Assembly (NCBI RefSeq): GCF_024198175.1
Contig: NZ_JAJVKV010000011.1
Span: 248,001-312,000, forward strand
DNA length: 64,000 nt
Direction: 5' to 3'
Source of the DNA: Pyxidicoccus xibeiensis
GTDB lineage: Bacteria > Myxococcota > Myxococcia > Myxococcales > Myxococcaceae
Below the pieces are notes generated by a model. It made no database searches, had not been told where the DNA came from, and saw only the letters and a program-made list of their open reading frames with translations. Made by a program: the position numbers and the translations under genes. Below are positions 25,081 through 34,208 of this stretch, in pieces (within the stretch, counting starts at the first letter, position 1; each line of letters starts with the position of its first letter).

Positions 25081-28000
25081 ATGTCGGACACGCGCGCGGC
25101 GATGAGAGAGTTTCGCTTCCTGGATGAGAAGCGGAAGCTGGGAAGCCTGTCTCCAGTGGAGGAGGCTCGCTGGAGCGAGCTGCGCGGACTCCTGGGCGTT
25201 CAGGACGCTCCCGCCGTGGCCGACGCGTCCGCGTGGCAGCAGCAGGCCGCGCCGCAGGGCTACTACGCCGATGACGGCAACTGGTACCCCTACCCCGCCG
25301 ACCCCGCGCAGCAGCCCCAGGGCTACTACGCCGATGACGGCAACTGGTACCCATACCCCGTCGACCCCGCGCAGCAGCCCCAGGGCTACTACGCCGATGA
25401 CGGCAACTGGTACCCGTACACGGCCCAGGACTACGCGCAGCAGGGCTATGACCCGAACGCCCAGGCCTATGCGGGCTACCCGCAGCAGGGCGCGTACGAT
25501 CCGAACGCGCAGGGCTACGCGGTAGACCCCGCGCAGCAGCAGGCCTATGCCGGCTACGCGCAGCAGCCCTACACGGGCTACGCGCCCCCGGCTCCCGAGC
25601 AGGATCCGCTGAACCTCAGCACGGACGACATCGACATCCCCGCGCTCAGCGAGCCCGCGCCGTGGATGCCCGCCGCCGTCACCGAGCCGGCCAGCGACTC
25701 CACGCACGAGACGCTGGAAGCGCGGTCAGAGCTGGCTGGCGACGAGGCCTCTTCGTCCGAGGACGTGCTCGAGGTGACGGAGTCGGAAGTCGCGCCCGAG
25801 GACACCACGCCGGACCCGTCCGCGTCGTTCGCGGACCTCGGCTCGGACCTGGGTGGCCAGGCCGCTGGGGCGCAGGACACCGAGGCCGCGCAGGAGGCCC
25901 CGGCCGAGCTCTCGTCCGAGCTGGACTTCTCGTCCGTTGGCGCCCCGGAGCAGACCGAGGCTCCTTCCGCCGCCCAGCCGGAGTCCTCGCTGGAGGCGTC
26001 GTTCGCCGACCTGTCGATGGAGGTCGAGTCGACGCCGGATGCGCCTGTCGAGACGGCGGCCTCCGAAGAGGTCGAGCTCGCCTCGGCCGAGCTGGAGGTG
26101 TCGTCGTCCGAGGTGGAGCTGCTCGACGCGACGGCCGAGAGCGAGCCGATGCTGGCCGAGGAGTCCTCTCCCGCGCCCATGGACGAGGCGTGGGCATCCG
26201 CTCCGCTCGCCGTGGAGTCCGCGCAGGCGGAGTCGTCGGACGCGAGCGACATCATCGACGTCGCGGAGATGGCGGAGGCGAACCCTGGCGCGCTCGACGC
26301 AAGCGAGGCTTCTTCCGCCGACACTGCTTCGGCGGGCGCGGAGCTCGATGCCTCGGACATGTTCGAGGCCGCGAGCCAGGAGGAGGCGGCCAGCGCCTGG
26401 GATGCGGGCACTCCCGCTGACGCGGAGCCTTCCACCGAGCTCGCGCTCGATGCGTCCGACATGAGCGAGGATGCGCCGGCCCAGACTCCCGAGCTCACGT
26501 TCGATGCGTCCGAGGTGAGCGAGTCGGCTTCGGCCCAGACGCCCGAGCTCGCACTCGATGCGTCCGACATGAGCGAGCCTGCGTCGGACAGCCTGACGGC
26601 GCAGACGCCTGAGCTCGCGCTCGATGCGTCCGACATGACCGAGGCGGCTCCGGGCCAGCTGGAGGCGCAGCCGCTCGAGCTCGACGCGTCCGACGTGAGC
26701 GAGGCCGCTCCGGAGTCGCTGGACGGTCCGGCGGAGATTGCGCTCGACGCGTCCGAGATGACCGAGGCGCCGTCGCCCGAGGCGGAGATCTCGCTCGATG
26801 CGTCCGACATGACCGAGGCGGCTCCGTCCGCCGAGGCGGGCGCGACGTGGGACGCCGGCACGCCGGCCTCGTCCGAGGAGATTTCGCTCGAAGCCGCGGA
26901 CATGAGCGAGCAGTCCACGGCCGCCCAGGCCGCTGGCACCGAGGAGAACGTCCCCACGCTGGACCTGACGGCCACCGAGGTGACGGACTCCGCCGCTGCG
27001 GAAGGACTGGCGTCCGCGCAGGAGCCGTCCCTCGACGTCATGGACGTGGAGTCGGCTCCCGGCAGCGCCTGGGAGGCCACCGCCGAGAGCGCGGAGCCCC
27101 CCACGTTCGACGTGGCCGACCTCGGCACCGAGGTGCAGCCCGAGGCGCCCCTGGCGACGACGAACTCGCTGTTCGCCACCGCGGGGGTTCCCTCGCTCGA
27201 GCTCCGCTCGGTGCAGGTGGGCCCGGACCTTCAGGCGGACACCCTCGCGCTCGCTGGAGACCCGGTACCCGTCTCGCGTGAGTACGTGGGCACGCCCTCC
27301 GCGCAGGAGATGTTCGACCTGAGCGGCAACCCCGAGGAGGCTGTTCCTCTCGCGCCCGCTGGGGAGTTCGTGGAGTACAGCCGCTTCGCGGCCACGGACG
27401 ATCGCGGTCTGGCGCTCGCGAACCACGAAGCGGCCGCCACCACGGACTGGAGCGCGGAGCCCGAAATCGAGACCGGCGCCGTGCCGCTGTCGAACGAGTT
27501 CCAGGGCAGCACCGAGTGGAGCGCGGAGCCCGCGGCCGAGTCCGACGCGATTCCGCTCGCGAGCAACGCGGAGTTCGCCGCGGAGATGGGGGCGACCGGC
27601 GCCGCCTGGAACGAGACCTCCACCCCGGAGCAGTCCGAGTGGGCCACCCCCGCCGAGGATGCGGCCTCCATCGAGCTCCAGCCCGAGTGGGTCTCGACCG
27701 AGTCTTCCGGAGTCGACGCGGGCACGGCTGCTGAATGGGCCGCCTCGCCCGAGGGCACCGGAGCTGCGTCCAGCACCGAGGCCGCTGCGCAGGCAGAGGA
27801 CGCGCCCATCGAGCTGCAGCCAGAGTGGGCTTCGGCTTCCGAGTCTCCGTCCATGACGGCGGATGCGACGCCGGCCACCGCCGAGGCCGCGCAGTCCGAG
27901 TGGAGCGCCTCGGGAGAGACGGCGACCGTCGAGCTCCAGGCCGAGTGGGCCACGCCCATCGAGGAGGCTGCGCCCGTCAACGAGGCAACGCCCGAGGCGC

Positions 28001-30723
28001 AGCCCACGTGGGCGACGCCCGAGGCAGGCCAGTCCGGGTGGGAAGCGCCGTCGGCACAGCCAGTGGAAGCGGCCCAGCCCGAGTGGGCCACGCCGGTCGA
28101 AGAGGTCGCTCCCGAGGCCGTGCAGGCGGAGTGGAGCGCGCAGCCGGAGCAGAGCGCGGAAGCGGCCCAGGCCGAGTGGGCCACGCCCATCGAGGAGACC
28201 GCGCCCGAGACGGCACAGGCGGAGTGGACCGCACAGTCGGAGCAGGCCTCTGGAACGGCTCAGCCCGAGTGGGCCACGCCCGCGGAAGAGCTTGCCCCCG
28301 AGGCCGTGCAGGCCGAGTGGACGGCGCAGCCGGAGCAGTCGGCCGACGCGGCCCAGCCCGAGTGGGCTACGGCGGAAGAAGCCGCACCTGAGGCCGTGCA
28401 GGGGGAGTGGAGCGCGCAGCCGGAGCAGGCCGCCGAAGCGGCTCAGCCCGAGTGGGCCACGCCCGCCGAGGAGCTCACGCCCGAGGCCGCGCAGTCTGAC
28501 TGGACCGCGCAGCCGGAGCAGAGCGTCGAAGGGGCCCAGCCCGAGTGGGCCACGTCCGCCGAAGGCCTCGCCGCTGCGCCCGCGCAGACGGACTGGTCCG
28601 CGCCTGAGACCGACGCGGCTCAGGCCGAATGGGAGACGCCTGTCATCGAGGCTGCTCCCGAGTCCGCGCAGTCTGAGTGGGCGACGCCCGCCGAGGCCAA
28701 TCCGGAGGCTGCGCAGGCCGAGTGGGCCACTCCCGCCGAAGAGCTCGCGCCGGAAGCCGTCCAGGGCGAGTGGGCCACCGCCGAAGCCGCACCGGTTGCG
28801 GCTCAGCCCGAGTGGGCCACGCCTGCCGAGGAGATTGCTCCCGAGGCCGTTCAGGCCGAGTGGGCCACACCTGCTGGAGAGCTGGCTCCGGAAGCCGTCC
28901 AGGCCGAGTGGGCCGCGCCCGCTGAAGAGCTCGCGCCCGAGGCCGTCCAGGCCGAGTGGGCCACGCCCGCTGAAGAGCTCGCGCCCGAGGCCGTCCAGAC
29001 CGACTGGTCCGCGCCCACGGCTGAAGCTGCGCCTGAGGCTGTCCAGACCGACTGGTCCACGCCCACGGCTGAAGCTGCGCCCGAGGCTGTCCAGACCGAC
29101 TGGTCCGCATCCGCCGAGGAAGTCGCGCCCGAGGCCGTCCAGACCGAATGGGCCGCCTCCGCCGAGGAAGTCGCGCCCGAGGCCGTCCAGACCGAATGGT
29201 CCGCCACCGCCGAGGAAGTTGCGCCCGAGGCTGTCCAGACCGAATGGTCCGCACCCACGGCCGAAGCTGCGCCCGAGGCCGTCGAGACGGACTGGTCCAC
29301 GCCCACCGCAGAAGCGGCGCCGGCCGTCCAGGCTGAATGGGCCACCCCCGCCGAGGAAGTCGCGCCCGAGGCCGTCCAGGCCGAGTGGGCGACTCCCGTG
29401 GAGGAGCTCTCTCCCGACGCCGTTGAGGCCGAGTGGGACGCGCCCACCGCCGAGGCCGCTCCGGCCTCCGAGTGGTCCGAAACCGCCGAGCCCGCCACCT
29501 CCTCTGACTGGAGCGCGTCGTCCACCGAGACGCCTGCGTCCGGCTGGTCCCCCAACGACACGCAGCCCACGTCCAGCTGGGAGTCCGCTCCCGTCGCCGA
29601 GGCCGCCCCGGTGGAGGAGCTCCAGCCCGAGTGGGTGACGGCCGAGGCCGAGCCCGCGCCGGAATGGAACGCGCAGCCCGCCGCCGCGCAGTGGAGTGAG
29701 GCACCGTCGGAGGAGATCTCCCTCACCGACACGGCCGCGCCCGCGCAGGCCGAGTGGAGCGACGCCCCCATCGAAGCGGAGCCGATGCTCGAGGCCACGC
29801 CCGTGGAGCCGGAGCCGGCCTGGGGCGCTGCCCCCGCCCAGGCGGAGAACGTCCCCTGGGAGCAGGAGCACGCCGCTCAAGCGCAGCCGTCGTGGCAGTC
29901 CGGTGGCACTCCCTTCGGCTCGCCGTCGCAGGACTTCTCCGAGCCGGAGCCCGAGCCCGCCGTCGAGGTCAGCCTCGAGGCCCCGCCGGCCGCGCCCCTC
30001 GAGGTGGAAGAAGTCCCCGTGGAGCTCGAGACGGAGATGGCGGAAATCGACCTCGTCGAGGAGTCCGTCGAGCCTCCGCTCGCGGCCGTCCCGCTGCCTC
30101 CGCCCCCCGCCGCGAGGGTTCCCGCCATCGCCGCCCCGCTGCCCAGGACGCCCTCGACCAGCACCCCGGTCGTCGTCCCCGCGCCCGCGCCTGTCGCGTA
30201 TGCCGTGGCGGCCACCGCGGCCGGCCGGGCTCCCGTCGCCATGCCGGCCGCTCCGGTCCCCGCGCCGCCCGTCCAGGTCGCCTCCAACGTCCTCGCCTCG
30301 CGCGAGCCGCTCTTCGCCCAGCAGGCCGAGGTGGACTCGGCGCCCATCACCTCCTTCGTGGAGGGTGAGCACCGCGTCATCATCCACACCGTCGAAGGCC
30401 AGGTGAAGCGCGGCACCATCCGCGACGCGGACCTGCTCGACGAGGTCATCTCCCTGGAGCAGCAGAGCGGCTTCGCCCCCGAGCAGATTCCCGGCAAGCG
30501 GGTGAAGGCCATCTTCTTCATGCTCACCGCCGGCTCGCGCCAGCCGCAGGCGGAGGGTCAGAAGATTCGCGTCACCTTCAACGACGGCCGCCAGGTCGCG
30601 GGCTTCTCCCAGGACTTCAAGGGCGCCAACCCGGGCTTCTTCGTCATCCCCGCCGACCAGCGCACCAACACCGCCCGCATCTTCATCTACCGCTCCAGCG
30701 TGCAGGCCGTGGCGGAGGGCTGA
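25081..30723 (+). CDS. Giant acidic repeat protein with conserved C-terminal domain
   Basis: 1880 residues, no signal peptide or membrane helix. Order: a charged helix (residues 5-40); three 21-residue repeats PQGYYADDGNWYPYP.DPAQQ (58-113) and a QGY/Tyr-Gln-rich stretch to 170; an acidic Ser/Glu region; about eight LDASDMSE-type repeats (about 420-580); a Trp-spaced array with 16-residue unit AEWATPAEELAPEAVQ (about 790-1465); a Pro-rich linker; and a folded C-terminal domain (about 1755-1880) with basic residues (VKRGTIRDADLLDEVISLEQ, KRVKAIFFMLTAG, KIRVTFNDGRQVAGFSQDF). There is no lysine between K19 and K1776. Cytoplasmic scaffold or elastic linker is a guess; no homologue is named with confidence. 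Confidence 0.75.
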   Translation: MSDTRAAMREFRFLDEKRKLGSLSPVEEARWSELRGLLGVQDAPAVADASAWQQQAAPQGYYADDGNWYPYPADPAQQPQGYYADDGNWYPYPVDPAQQPQGYYADDGNWYPYTAQDYAQQGYDPNAQAYAGYPQQGAYDPNAQGYAVDPAQQQAYAGYAQQPYTGYAPPAPEQDPLNLSTDDIDIPALSEPAPWMPAAVTEPASDSTHETLEARSELAGDEASSSEDVLEVTESEVAPEDTTPDPSASFADLGSDLGGQAAGAQDTEAAQEAPAELSSELDFSSVGAPEQTEAPSAAQPESSLEASFADLSMEVESTPDAPVETAASEEVELASAELEVSSSEVELLDATAESEPMLAEESSPAPMDEAWASAPLAVESAQAESSDASDIIDVAEMAEANPGALDASEASSADTASAGAELDASDMFEAASQEEAASAWDAGTPADAEPSTELALDASDMSEDAPAQTPELTFDASEVSESASAQTPELALDASDMSEPASDSLTAQTPELALDASDMTEAAPGQLEAQPLELDASDVSEAAPESLDGPAEIALDASEMTEAPSPEAEISLDASDMTEAAPSAEAGATWDAGTPASSEEISLEAADMSEQSTAAQAAGTEENVPTLDLTATEVTDSAAAEGLASAQEPSLDVMDVESAPGSAWEATAESAEPPTFDVADLGTEVQPEAPLATTNSLFATAGVPSLELRSVQVGPDLQADTLALAGDPVPVSREYVGTPSAQEMFDLSGNPEEAVPLAPAGEFVEYSRFAATDDRGLALANHEAAATTDWSAEPEIETGAVPLSNEFQGSTEWSAEPAAESDAIPLASNAEFAAEMGATGAAWNETSTPEQSEWATPAEDAASIELQPEWVSTESSGVDAGTAAEWAASPEGTGAASSTEAAAQAEDAPIELQPEWASASESPSMTADATPATAEAAQSEWSASGETATVELQAEWATPIEEAAPVNEATPEAQPTWATPEAGQSGWEAPSAQPVEAAQPEWATPVEEVAPEAVQAEWSAQPEQSAEAAQAEWATPIEETAPETAQAEWTAQSEQASGTAQPEWATPAEELAPEAVQAEWTAQPEQSADAAQPEWATAEEAAPEAVQGEWSAQPEQAAEAAQPEWATPAEELTPEAAQSDWTAQPEQSVEGAQPEWATSAEGLAAAPAQTDWSAPETDAAQAEWETPVIEAAPESAQSEWATPAEANPEAAQAEWATPAEELAPEAVQGEWATAEAAPVAAQPEWATPAEEIAPEAVQAEWATPAGELAPEAVQAEWAAPAEELAPEAVQAEWATPAEELAPEAVQTDWSAPTAEAAPEAVQTDWSTPTAEAAPEAVQTDWSASAEEVAPEAVQTEWAASAEEVAPEAVQTEWSATAEEVAPEAVQTEWSAPTAEAAPEAVETDWSTPTAEAAPAVQAEWATPAEEVAPEAVQAEWATPVEELSPDAVEAEWDAPTAEAAPASEWSETAEPATSSDWSASSTETPASGWSPNDTQPTSSWESAPVAEAAPVEELQPEWVTAEAEPAPEWNAQPAAAQWSEAPSEEISLTDTAAPAQAEWSDAPIEAEPMLEATPVEPEPAWGAAPAQAENVPWEQEHAAQAQPSWQSGGTPFGSPSQDFSEPEPEPAVEVSLEAPPAAPLEVEEVPVELETEMAEIDLVEESVEPPLAAVPLPPPPAARVPAIAAPLPRTPSTSTPVVVPAPAPVAYAVAATAAGRAPVAMPAAPVPAPPVQVASNVLASREPLFAQQAEVDSAPITSFVEGEHRVIIHTVEGQVKRGTIRDADLLDEVISLEQQSGFAPEQIPGKRVKAIFFMLTAGSRQPQAEGQKIRVTFNDGRQVAGFSQDFKGANPGFFVIPADQRTNTARIFIYRSSVQAVAEG
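25252..25440 (+). repeat. Three 63-base tandem repeats (YYADDGNWYPY)
   Basis: In-frame copies of a 63-base unit encoding 21 residues with the core GYYADDGNWYPYP. The codons are nearly identical between copies, so the repeat is recent or kept homogeneous. Confidence 0.9.
26343..26830 (+). repeat. Degenerate LDASDM[ST]E repeat block
   Basis: About eight copies of [LF]DAS[DE][MV][ST]E separated by 10-18 variable Ala/Pro/Glu/Thr residues. The core codons (CTCGATGCGTCCGACATG) recur almost unchanged, while the spacers vary in length. Confidence 0.8.
28080..29440 (+). repeat. 48-base tandem repeat array (AEWATPAEELAPEAVQ)
   Basis: Most units are 48 bases and encode 16 residues with Trp as a regular marker. 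Early copies alternate with an SAQPEQ unit; later ones (28,700-29,400) are nearly uniform, with WATPAEE, WSAPTAE and WSASAEE variants. Two neighbouring units near 28,905-28,990 are almost base-for-base identical. Confidence 0.85.
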
Positions 30724-30798
30724 AGTCCTCCGCGGCGCCCGGGGCCACCGTGCTCCGGGCGCGCGCCGTCTCGCGAAGTCACAGCCCGCAACGTGAAA

Positions 30799-30829
30799 GA
30801 GGGGCCCCCACTCGCGTGGGAGGCCCCTC
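30799..30829. terminator. Strong bidirectional terminator hairpin
   Basis: GAGGGGCC+CCCAC (30799-30811) pairs with GTGGG and GGCCCCTC (30816-30829): 13 bp with one bulged A and a TCGC loop. It sits between the convergent repeat-protein and YceI genes. Confidence 0.8.
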
Positions 30830-30861
30830 CGTCATTCAGCGGTAACCGTGTCGCCTTCGGA

Positions 30862-31491
30862 CTACTTCTTGCCCGCGGCGGCCGGGGCCGCGGCAGGCGC
30901 CGGCTGCTTCTTCACCAGGGACAGGTCCAGGTTCACGGTGACTTCCTCACCCACCGCCACGCCGCCCGTCTCCAGCGCCGTGTTGTAGGTCAGGCCGAAG
31001 TCCTTGCGGTTCAGCTTGGTGGTCGCCGTCACGCCCGTGCGGGTGTTGCCCCAGGGGTCCTTGGACTCCTTGGACGGGCCCGTGACGTCCAGGACGACGG
31101 GCTTGGTGACGCCGTGCATGGTCAGGTCGCCGGAGACCTTCAGCTTGCCCTCGCCGGCCTGCTCCACCTTCTTCGACTTGAAGGTGATGGTGGGGTGCTT
31201 CGCCGTGTCGAAGAAGTCCGGCGCGCGCAGGTGCTCATCGCGCTTGGCGTTGCCGGTGTTGACGGTGGTGGCGTCGAGGACGGCCTCCACGGTGGACTTG
31301 GTGATGTCCTTGTCGTCCACGTTGACGGTGCCGCTCTTCACGTTGAACGAGCCGTTCACGTTGGACACCATCATGTGCCGCACGGTGAAACCGGCGCTCG
31401 AATGGGAGCCGTCAATCTCGTAGTTGGCGGCAAACGCCAGGGACGGGACGGCAATCAGCAGGGCAACAGCGCTCTTCAGGGACGTCTTCAT
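30862..31491 (-). CDS. YceI-family periplasmic lipid-binding protein
   Basis: 209 residues with a Sec signal peptide ending AFA (residue about 21). The mature protein has the YceI hallmarks: YEIDGSHSSAGFTVRHMMVSNVNGSF at the start, HLRAPDFFDTAKHPTITF, the MHGVTKPVVLD strand and LNRKDFGLTYN, forming a lipocalin-like barrel that binds a polyisoprenoid or amide. The tail is Ala/Pro/Lys low complexity. The AAGGAGT ribosome site lies just upstream. The extradiol dioxygenase gene ends 30 bases before it on the same strand, so both may share one transcript. Confidence 0.9.
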   Translation of the reverse strand: MKTSLKSAVALLIAVPSLAFAANYEIDGSHSSAGFTVRHMMVSNVNGSFNVKSGTVNVDDKDITKSTVEAVLDATTVNTGNAKRDEHLRAPDFFDTAKHPTITFKSKKVEQAGEGKLKVSGDLTMHGVTKPVVLDVTGPSKESKDPWGNTRTGVTATTKLNRKDFGLTYNTALETGGVAVGEEVTVNLDLSLVKKQPAPAAAPAAAGKK

Positions 31492-31521
31492 GAGGTGTGT
31501 ACTCCTTGGGGAACTGCGATT

Positions 31522-32397
31522 TCAGCCGCGCAGCGCGAAGCTGCGCATGGACAAGGTTCCGTGATGGAAGCCCTCGAACACGGGGGTGAGACGGTCCTCG
31601 GGGAGGGCAGCACCGAGGACGAAATACAGGGGCATCAAGTGCTCGGCTCTCGGATGCGCGAGCCGCGCGTTCGGTGCATCCAACCATGCCTGAAGGCCGG
31701 AGAAGTCCCGCGCCTCCAGTCTCGCCGCCACCCAACCGTCGAACGCCTGCGCCCACGGCTCGACCGACGCCAGCTTGTCGTGGAAATTCAGCCGGCGCAG
31801 GTTGTGGACGATGCCGCCGCTGCCCATCAGCAGCACGCCCTGGCCGCGCAGCGGCCGCAGCACCTCGCCCACCCGCGCCACCTCCGCGGGGCTCGAGATG
31901 GTCGGCAGCGACACCTGCACCACCGGCAGCCTCGCCTGCGGGAAGGCATGGAGCAGCGGCACCCAGGCGCCATGGTCCAGGCCCCGCTCCGCGTCCGCCG
32001 CCGCGCGCAGCCCGGCCGCCTTCAGCCGCGTCACCACGTCCGCCGCCAGCGAGGGCTCGCCTGGCGCGTCGTACCGCAGGCGGTAGAGCGGCTCCGGAAA
32101 GCCGTAGAAGTCATGGATGAGGGGAGGCCGGGCGCTCGCGGTGACGCGCACCTCACCGGGCGTCTCCCAGTGCGCCGACACCACCACCAGCGCCCGTACC
32201 GAGGCCGCGCTGTCTCCCAGGGCCTTCAGCGACTGCGGGTACGCGTCCGCGTCCAGCGCCACCATGGGCGAGCCGTGCGACACGAACACCGCGGGCGCCA
32301 CCGACGTGCTGGCGGACGGGCCCCCGCCGAGCACGCCCGCCACCCCGGCGGCCGCCGCGCCCTGCAGGACTTCCCTTCTGTCGAGACCGTCACCCAT
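31522..32397 (-). CDS. DODA-type (class III) extradiol dioxygenase, probably Tat-exported
   Basis: 291 residues from the ATG at 32397; a sigma54-like promoter about 35 bases upstream fits this start better than longer alternatives. A twin-arginine-like signal (DRREVLQGAAAAGVAGVLGG) precedes the catalytic domain. Zinc/iron ligands and acid-base His of the LigB/DODA family are visible: FVSHGSP (H41), VVSAHWE (H76), LDHGAWVPL and GSGGIVHNL. Relatives (YgiD) open the ring of L-DOPA or other catechols. Export is unusual for this family. Divergent from a DmpR/MopR-like activator and followed by yceI. Confidence 0.85.
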   Translation of the reverse strand: MGDGLDRREVLQGAAAAGVAGVLGGGPSASTSVAPAVFVSHGSPMVALDADAYPQSLKALGDSAASVRALVVVSAHWETPGEVRVTASARPPLIHDFYGFPEPLYRLRYDAPGEPSLAADVVTRLKAAGLRAAADAERGLDHGAWVPLLHAFPQARLPVVQVSLPTISSPAEVARVGEVLRPLRGQGVLLMGSGGIVHNLRRLNFHDKLASVEPWAQAFDGWVAARLEARDFSGLQAWLDAPNARLAHPRAEHLMPLYFVLGAALPEDRLTPVFEGFHHGTLSMRSFALRG

Positions 32398-32431
32398 CGC
32401 GATGGGCTTGTACTGCAACCCCAGGACCAAG

Positions 32432-32447
32432 GCACGTAACACGCCAA
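32432..32447 (-). promoter_or_regulatory. Putative sigma54 (-24/-12) promoter for the extradiol dioxygenase
   Basis: On the minus strand TTGGCGTGTTACGTGC has GG and GC exactly 10 bases apart and matches most of the TGGCAC-N5-TTGC consensus. Its GC lies about 34 bases before the ATG at 32397. The neighbouring divergent gene encodes a sigma54 activator, which is the main reason to believe it. Confidence 0.5.
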
Positions 32448-32540
32448 CCTGTTGGAATGACTCCGAGCTTCTGACGGGACGTGCACCCGGCCTCTCATAA
32501 CGATAGAGAGACACATCACTCTGGAAGGGGGCTGTACAGC

Positions 32541-34178
32541 GTGGCTGGCCGTTTCGAGCTGGGCTTGACTGAGCTGCTGTCATTCGAGCCGGGGGGCGGG
32601 CCCATGCACTTCGCGGGGCAGCGGGTGCTGCTGATGGACCCGGTAGCGCTGGGGCTGCTGCGCAAGGAGCTCGTGGGCCTGCTGGGGATGACGGCGGCGC
32701 GCGGCATCTTCACCCGGCTGGGGTACGCGCATGGCTGGCGCACGGCGGAGGCCATGAAGACGGCGGTGCCGTGGACGGACGAGTCCGTCTGGCGGAGGGC
32801 CGGTGGGCGGCTGCACACGCTCCAGGGCCAGGTGCGCGTGGAGCGTGTGGAGCGCCATCCCGAGGAGGGCCCGGAGCCCTTCGCGGAGGCGCAGTGGCGC
32901 GACTCCTACGAGGCCGAGCAGCACCTGCTGCACCTGGGCCAGTCGGACCAGCCGGTGTGCTGGAGCCTCACCGGCTTCGCGTCCGGGTACATGAGCTACG
33001 TCAACGGCAAGCCCATCTACGGCACGGAGCTGCGCTGCGTGGGCAAGGGCGACGCGGCCTGCCACTTCGTGGGCCGTCCCGCCGAGGAGTGGAGCACCGA
33101 GTGCACCGAGGTGCTGCGCCTCTACGAGACGCAGTGCATGGAGGGCGTGCTGGCGCAGGTGACGGACGCGCTCAAGCAGGCCGAGCGCAAGCTGCGGGCG
33201 AAGCGCCAGTCCCTCGCACGCGCGGGCGTGACGGAGGACCCGGCGGGCATGGTGGCGCGCTCCGAGGCCATGCAGCGGGTCATCAACCTGGCGCGCCGCG
33301 CGGCGAAGGTGGACTCCACGGTGCTCGTCACCGGCGAGAGCGGCGTGGGCAAGGAGCGCATCGCCCGCCTCATCCACGACGAGTCCGGCCGCGCGCACAA
33401 GGCCTTCGTCGCCGTCAACTGCGCCGCCGTCACCGAGAGCCTGCTGGAGAGCGAGCTGTTCGGCCACGCCCGCGGCGCCTTCACCGGCGCCACCCACGAC
33501 AGGGCGGGCCTCTTCGAGGCGGCGCACGGCGGCACCCTCTTCCTGGACGAGGTGGGCGAGGTGCCCGCGTCCATGCAGGCCAAGCTGCTGCGCGCGCTCC
33601 AGGAGCGGGAGGTGCGGCGCGTGGGAGAGAACACCAACCGCAAGGTGGACGTGCGCGTGGTGGCCGCCACCAACCGGGAGCTCGCCGAGGAGGTGCGCCT
33701 GGGCCGCTTCCGCCAGGACCTCTACTACCGCCTGCGCGTCATCGAGCTGAAGATTCCCCCGCTGCGCGAGCGGCGCGAGGACATCCTCCCCCTGGCGCGC
33801 GTGCTGCTCGCCGAGGCCTCCGAGCGGCTGGGCCGGAAGGTGTCGGGCCTGTCCCCCGAGGCCGCCGACCAGCTCCTGCGCTACCCGTGGCCCGGCAACG
33901 TGCGCGAGCTGGGCAACGCGGTGGAGCGCGCGGTGGCGCTGTGCGAGGGCCAGCGGGTGGAGCGGGACGACCTGCCCGAGGAGGTCCGCGCCGCGCCGCC
34001 CAGCCTCGTGCCCAACGGCAACCCGCGCCGGCTGGAGGACATGGAGAAGGAGTACATCCTCGCGGTGCTGGCGCGAAACGGCGGCAACCGGGCCCGCACC
34101 GCCGAGCAGCTCGACATCGGCGTGGCCACGCTCTACCGCAAGCTCAAGCAGTACGGGCACCCCGAAGCGGCCCACTGA
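32541..34178 (+). CDS. Sigma54-dependent activator with XylR_N/V4R aromatic-sensing domains (DmpR/MopR-like)
   Basis: 545 residues from the GTG at 32541 (GGAAGG ribosome site at 32523-32528). The N-terminal sensor matches XylR_N plus V4R: GYAHGWRTAE, QPVCWSLTGFASGY and ELRCVGKGDAACHFVG. The Cys and Glu pattern (C of PVCW, E and C-x7-C) is that of the zinc site next to the phenol pocket of MopR/DmpR. The AAA+ domain has GESGVGKE, GAFTGA for sigma54 contact and LFLDEVGE; the C-terminus is a Fis-type HTH (NRARTAEQLDIGVATLYRKLKQYG). It should sense an aromatic compound and activate the divergent dioxygenase. The ligand is unknown. Confidence 0.88.
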   Translation: MAGRFELGLTELLSFEPGGGPMHFAGQRVLLMDPVALGLLRKELVGLLGMTAARGIFTRLGYAHGWRTAEAMKTAVPWTDESVWRRAGGRLHTLQGQVRVERVERHPEEGPEPFAEAQWRDSYEAEQHLLHLGQSDQPVCWSLTGFASGYMSYVNGKPIYGTELRCVGKGDAACHFVGRPAEEWSTECTEVLRLYETQCMEGVLAQVTDALKQAERKLRAKRQSLARAGVTEDPAGMVARSEAMQRVINLARRAAKVDSTVLVTGESGVGKERIARLIHDESGRAHKAFVAVNCAAVTESLLESELFGHARGAFTGATHDRAGLFEAAHGGTLFLDEVGEVPASMQAKLLRALQEREVRRVGENTNRKVDVRVVAATNRELAEEVRLGRFRQDLYYRLRVIELKIPPLRERREDILPLARVLLAEASERLGRKVSGLSPEAADQLLRYPWPGNVRELGNAVERAVALCEGQRVERDDLPEEVRAAPPSLVPNGNPRRLEDMEKEYILAVLARNGGNRARTAEQLDIGVATLYRKLKQYGHPEAAH

Positions 34179-34208
34179 GTCGAGGGCCGCGCCGGGGCAC
34201 AGGGTGTG

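Noticed and set aside
25252-29440. Repeat blocks as a CRISPR array
   Set aside because: The repeats are in frame within one long coding sequence, vary in length and encode a regular peptide; there are no unique 30-base spacers or cas genes.
25726-30387. A minus-strand open frame of about 1553 codons opposite the giant repeat protein
   Set aside because: It mirrors the repeat structure of the plus-strand gene, starts and ends inside it and has Arg/Gly-rich shadow composition; the plus-strand frame has promoter and ribosome site.
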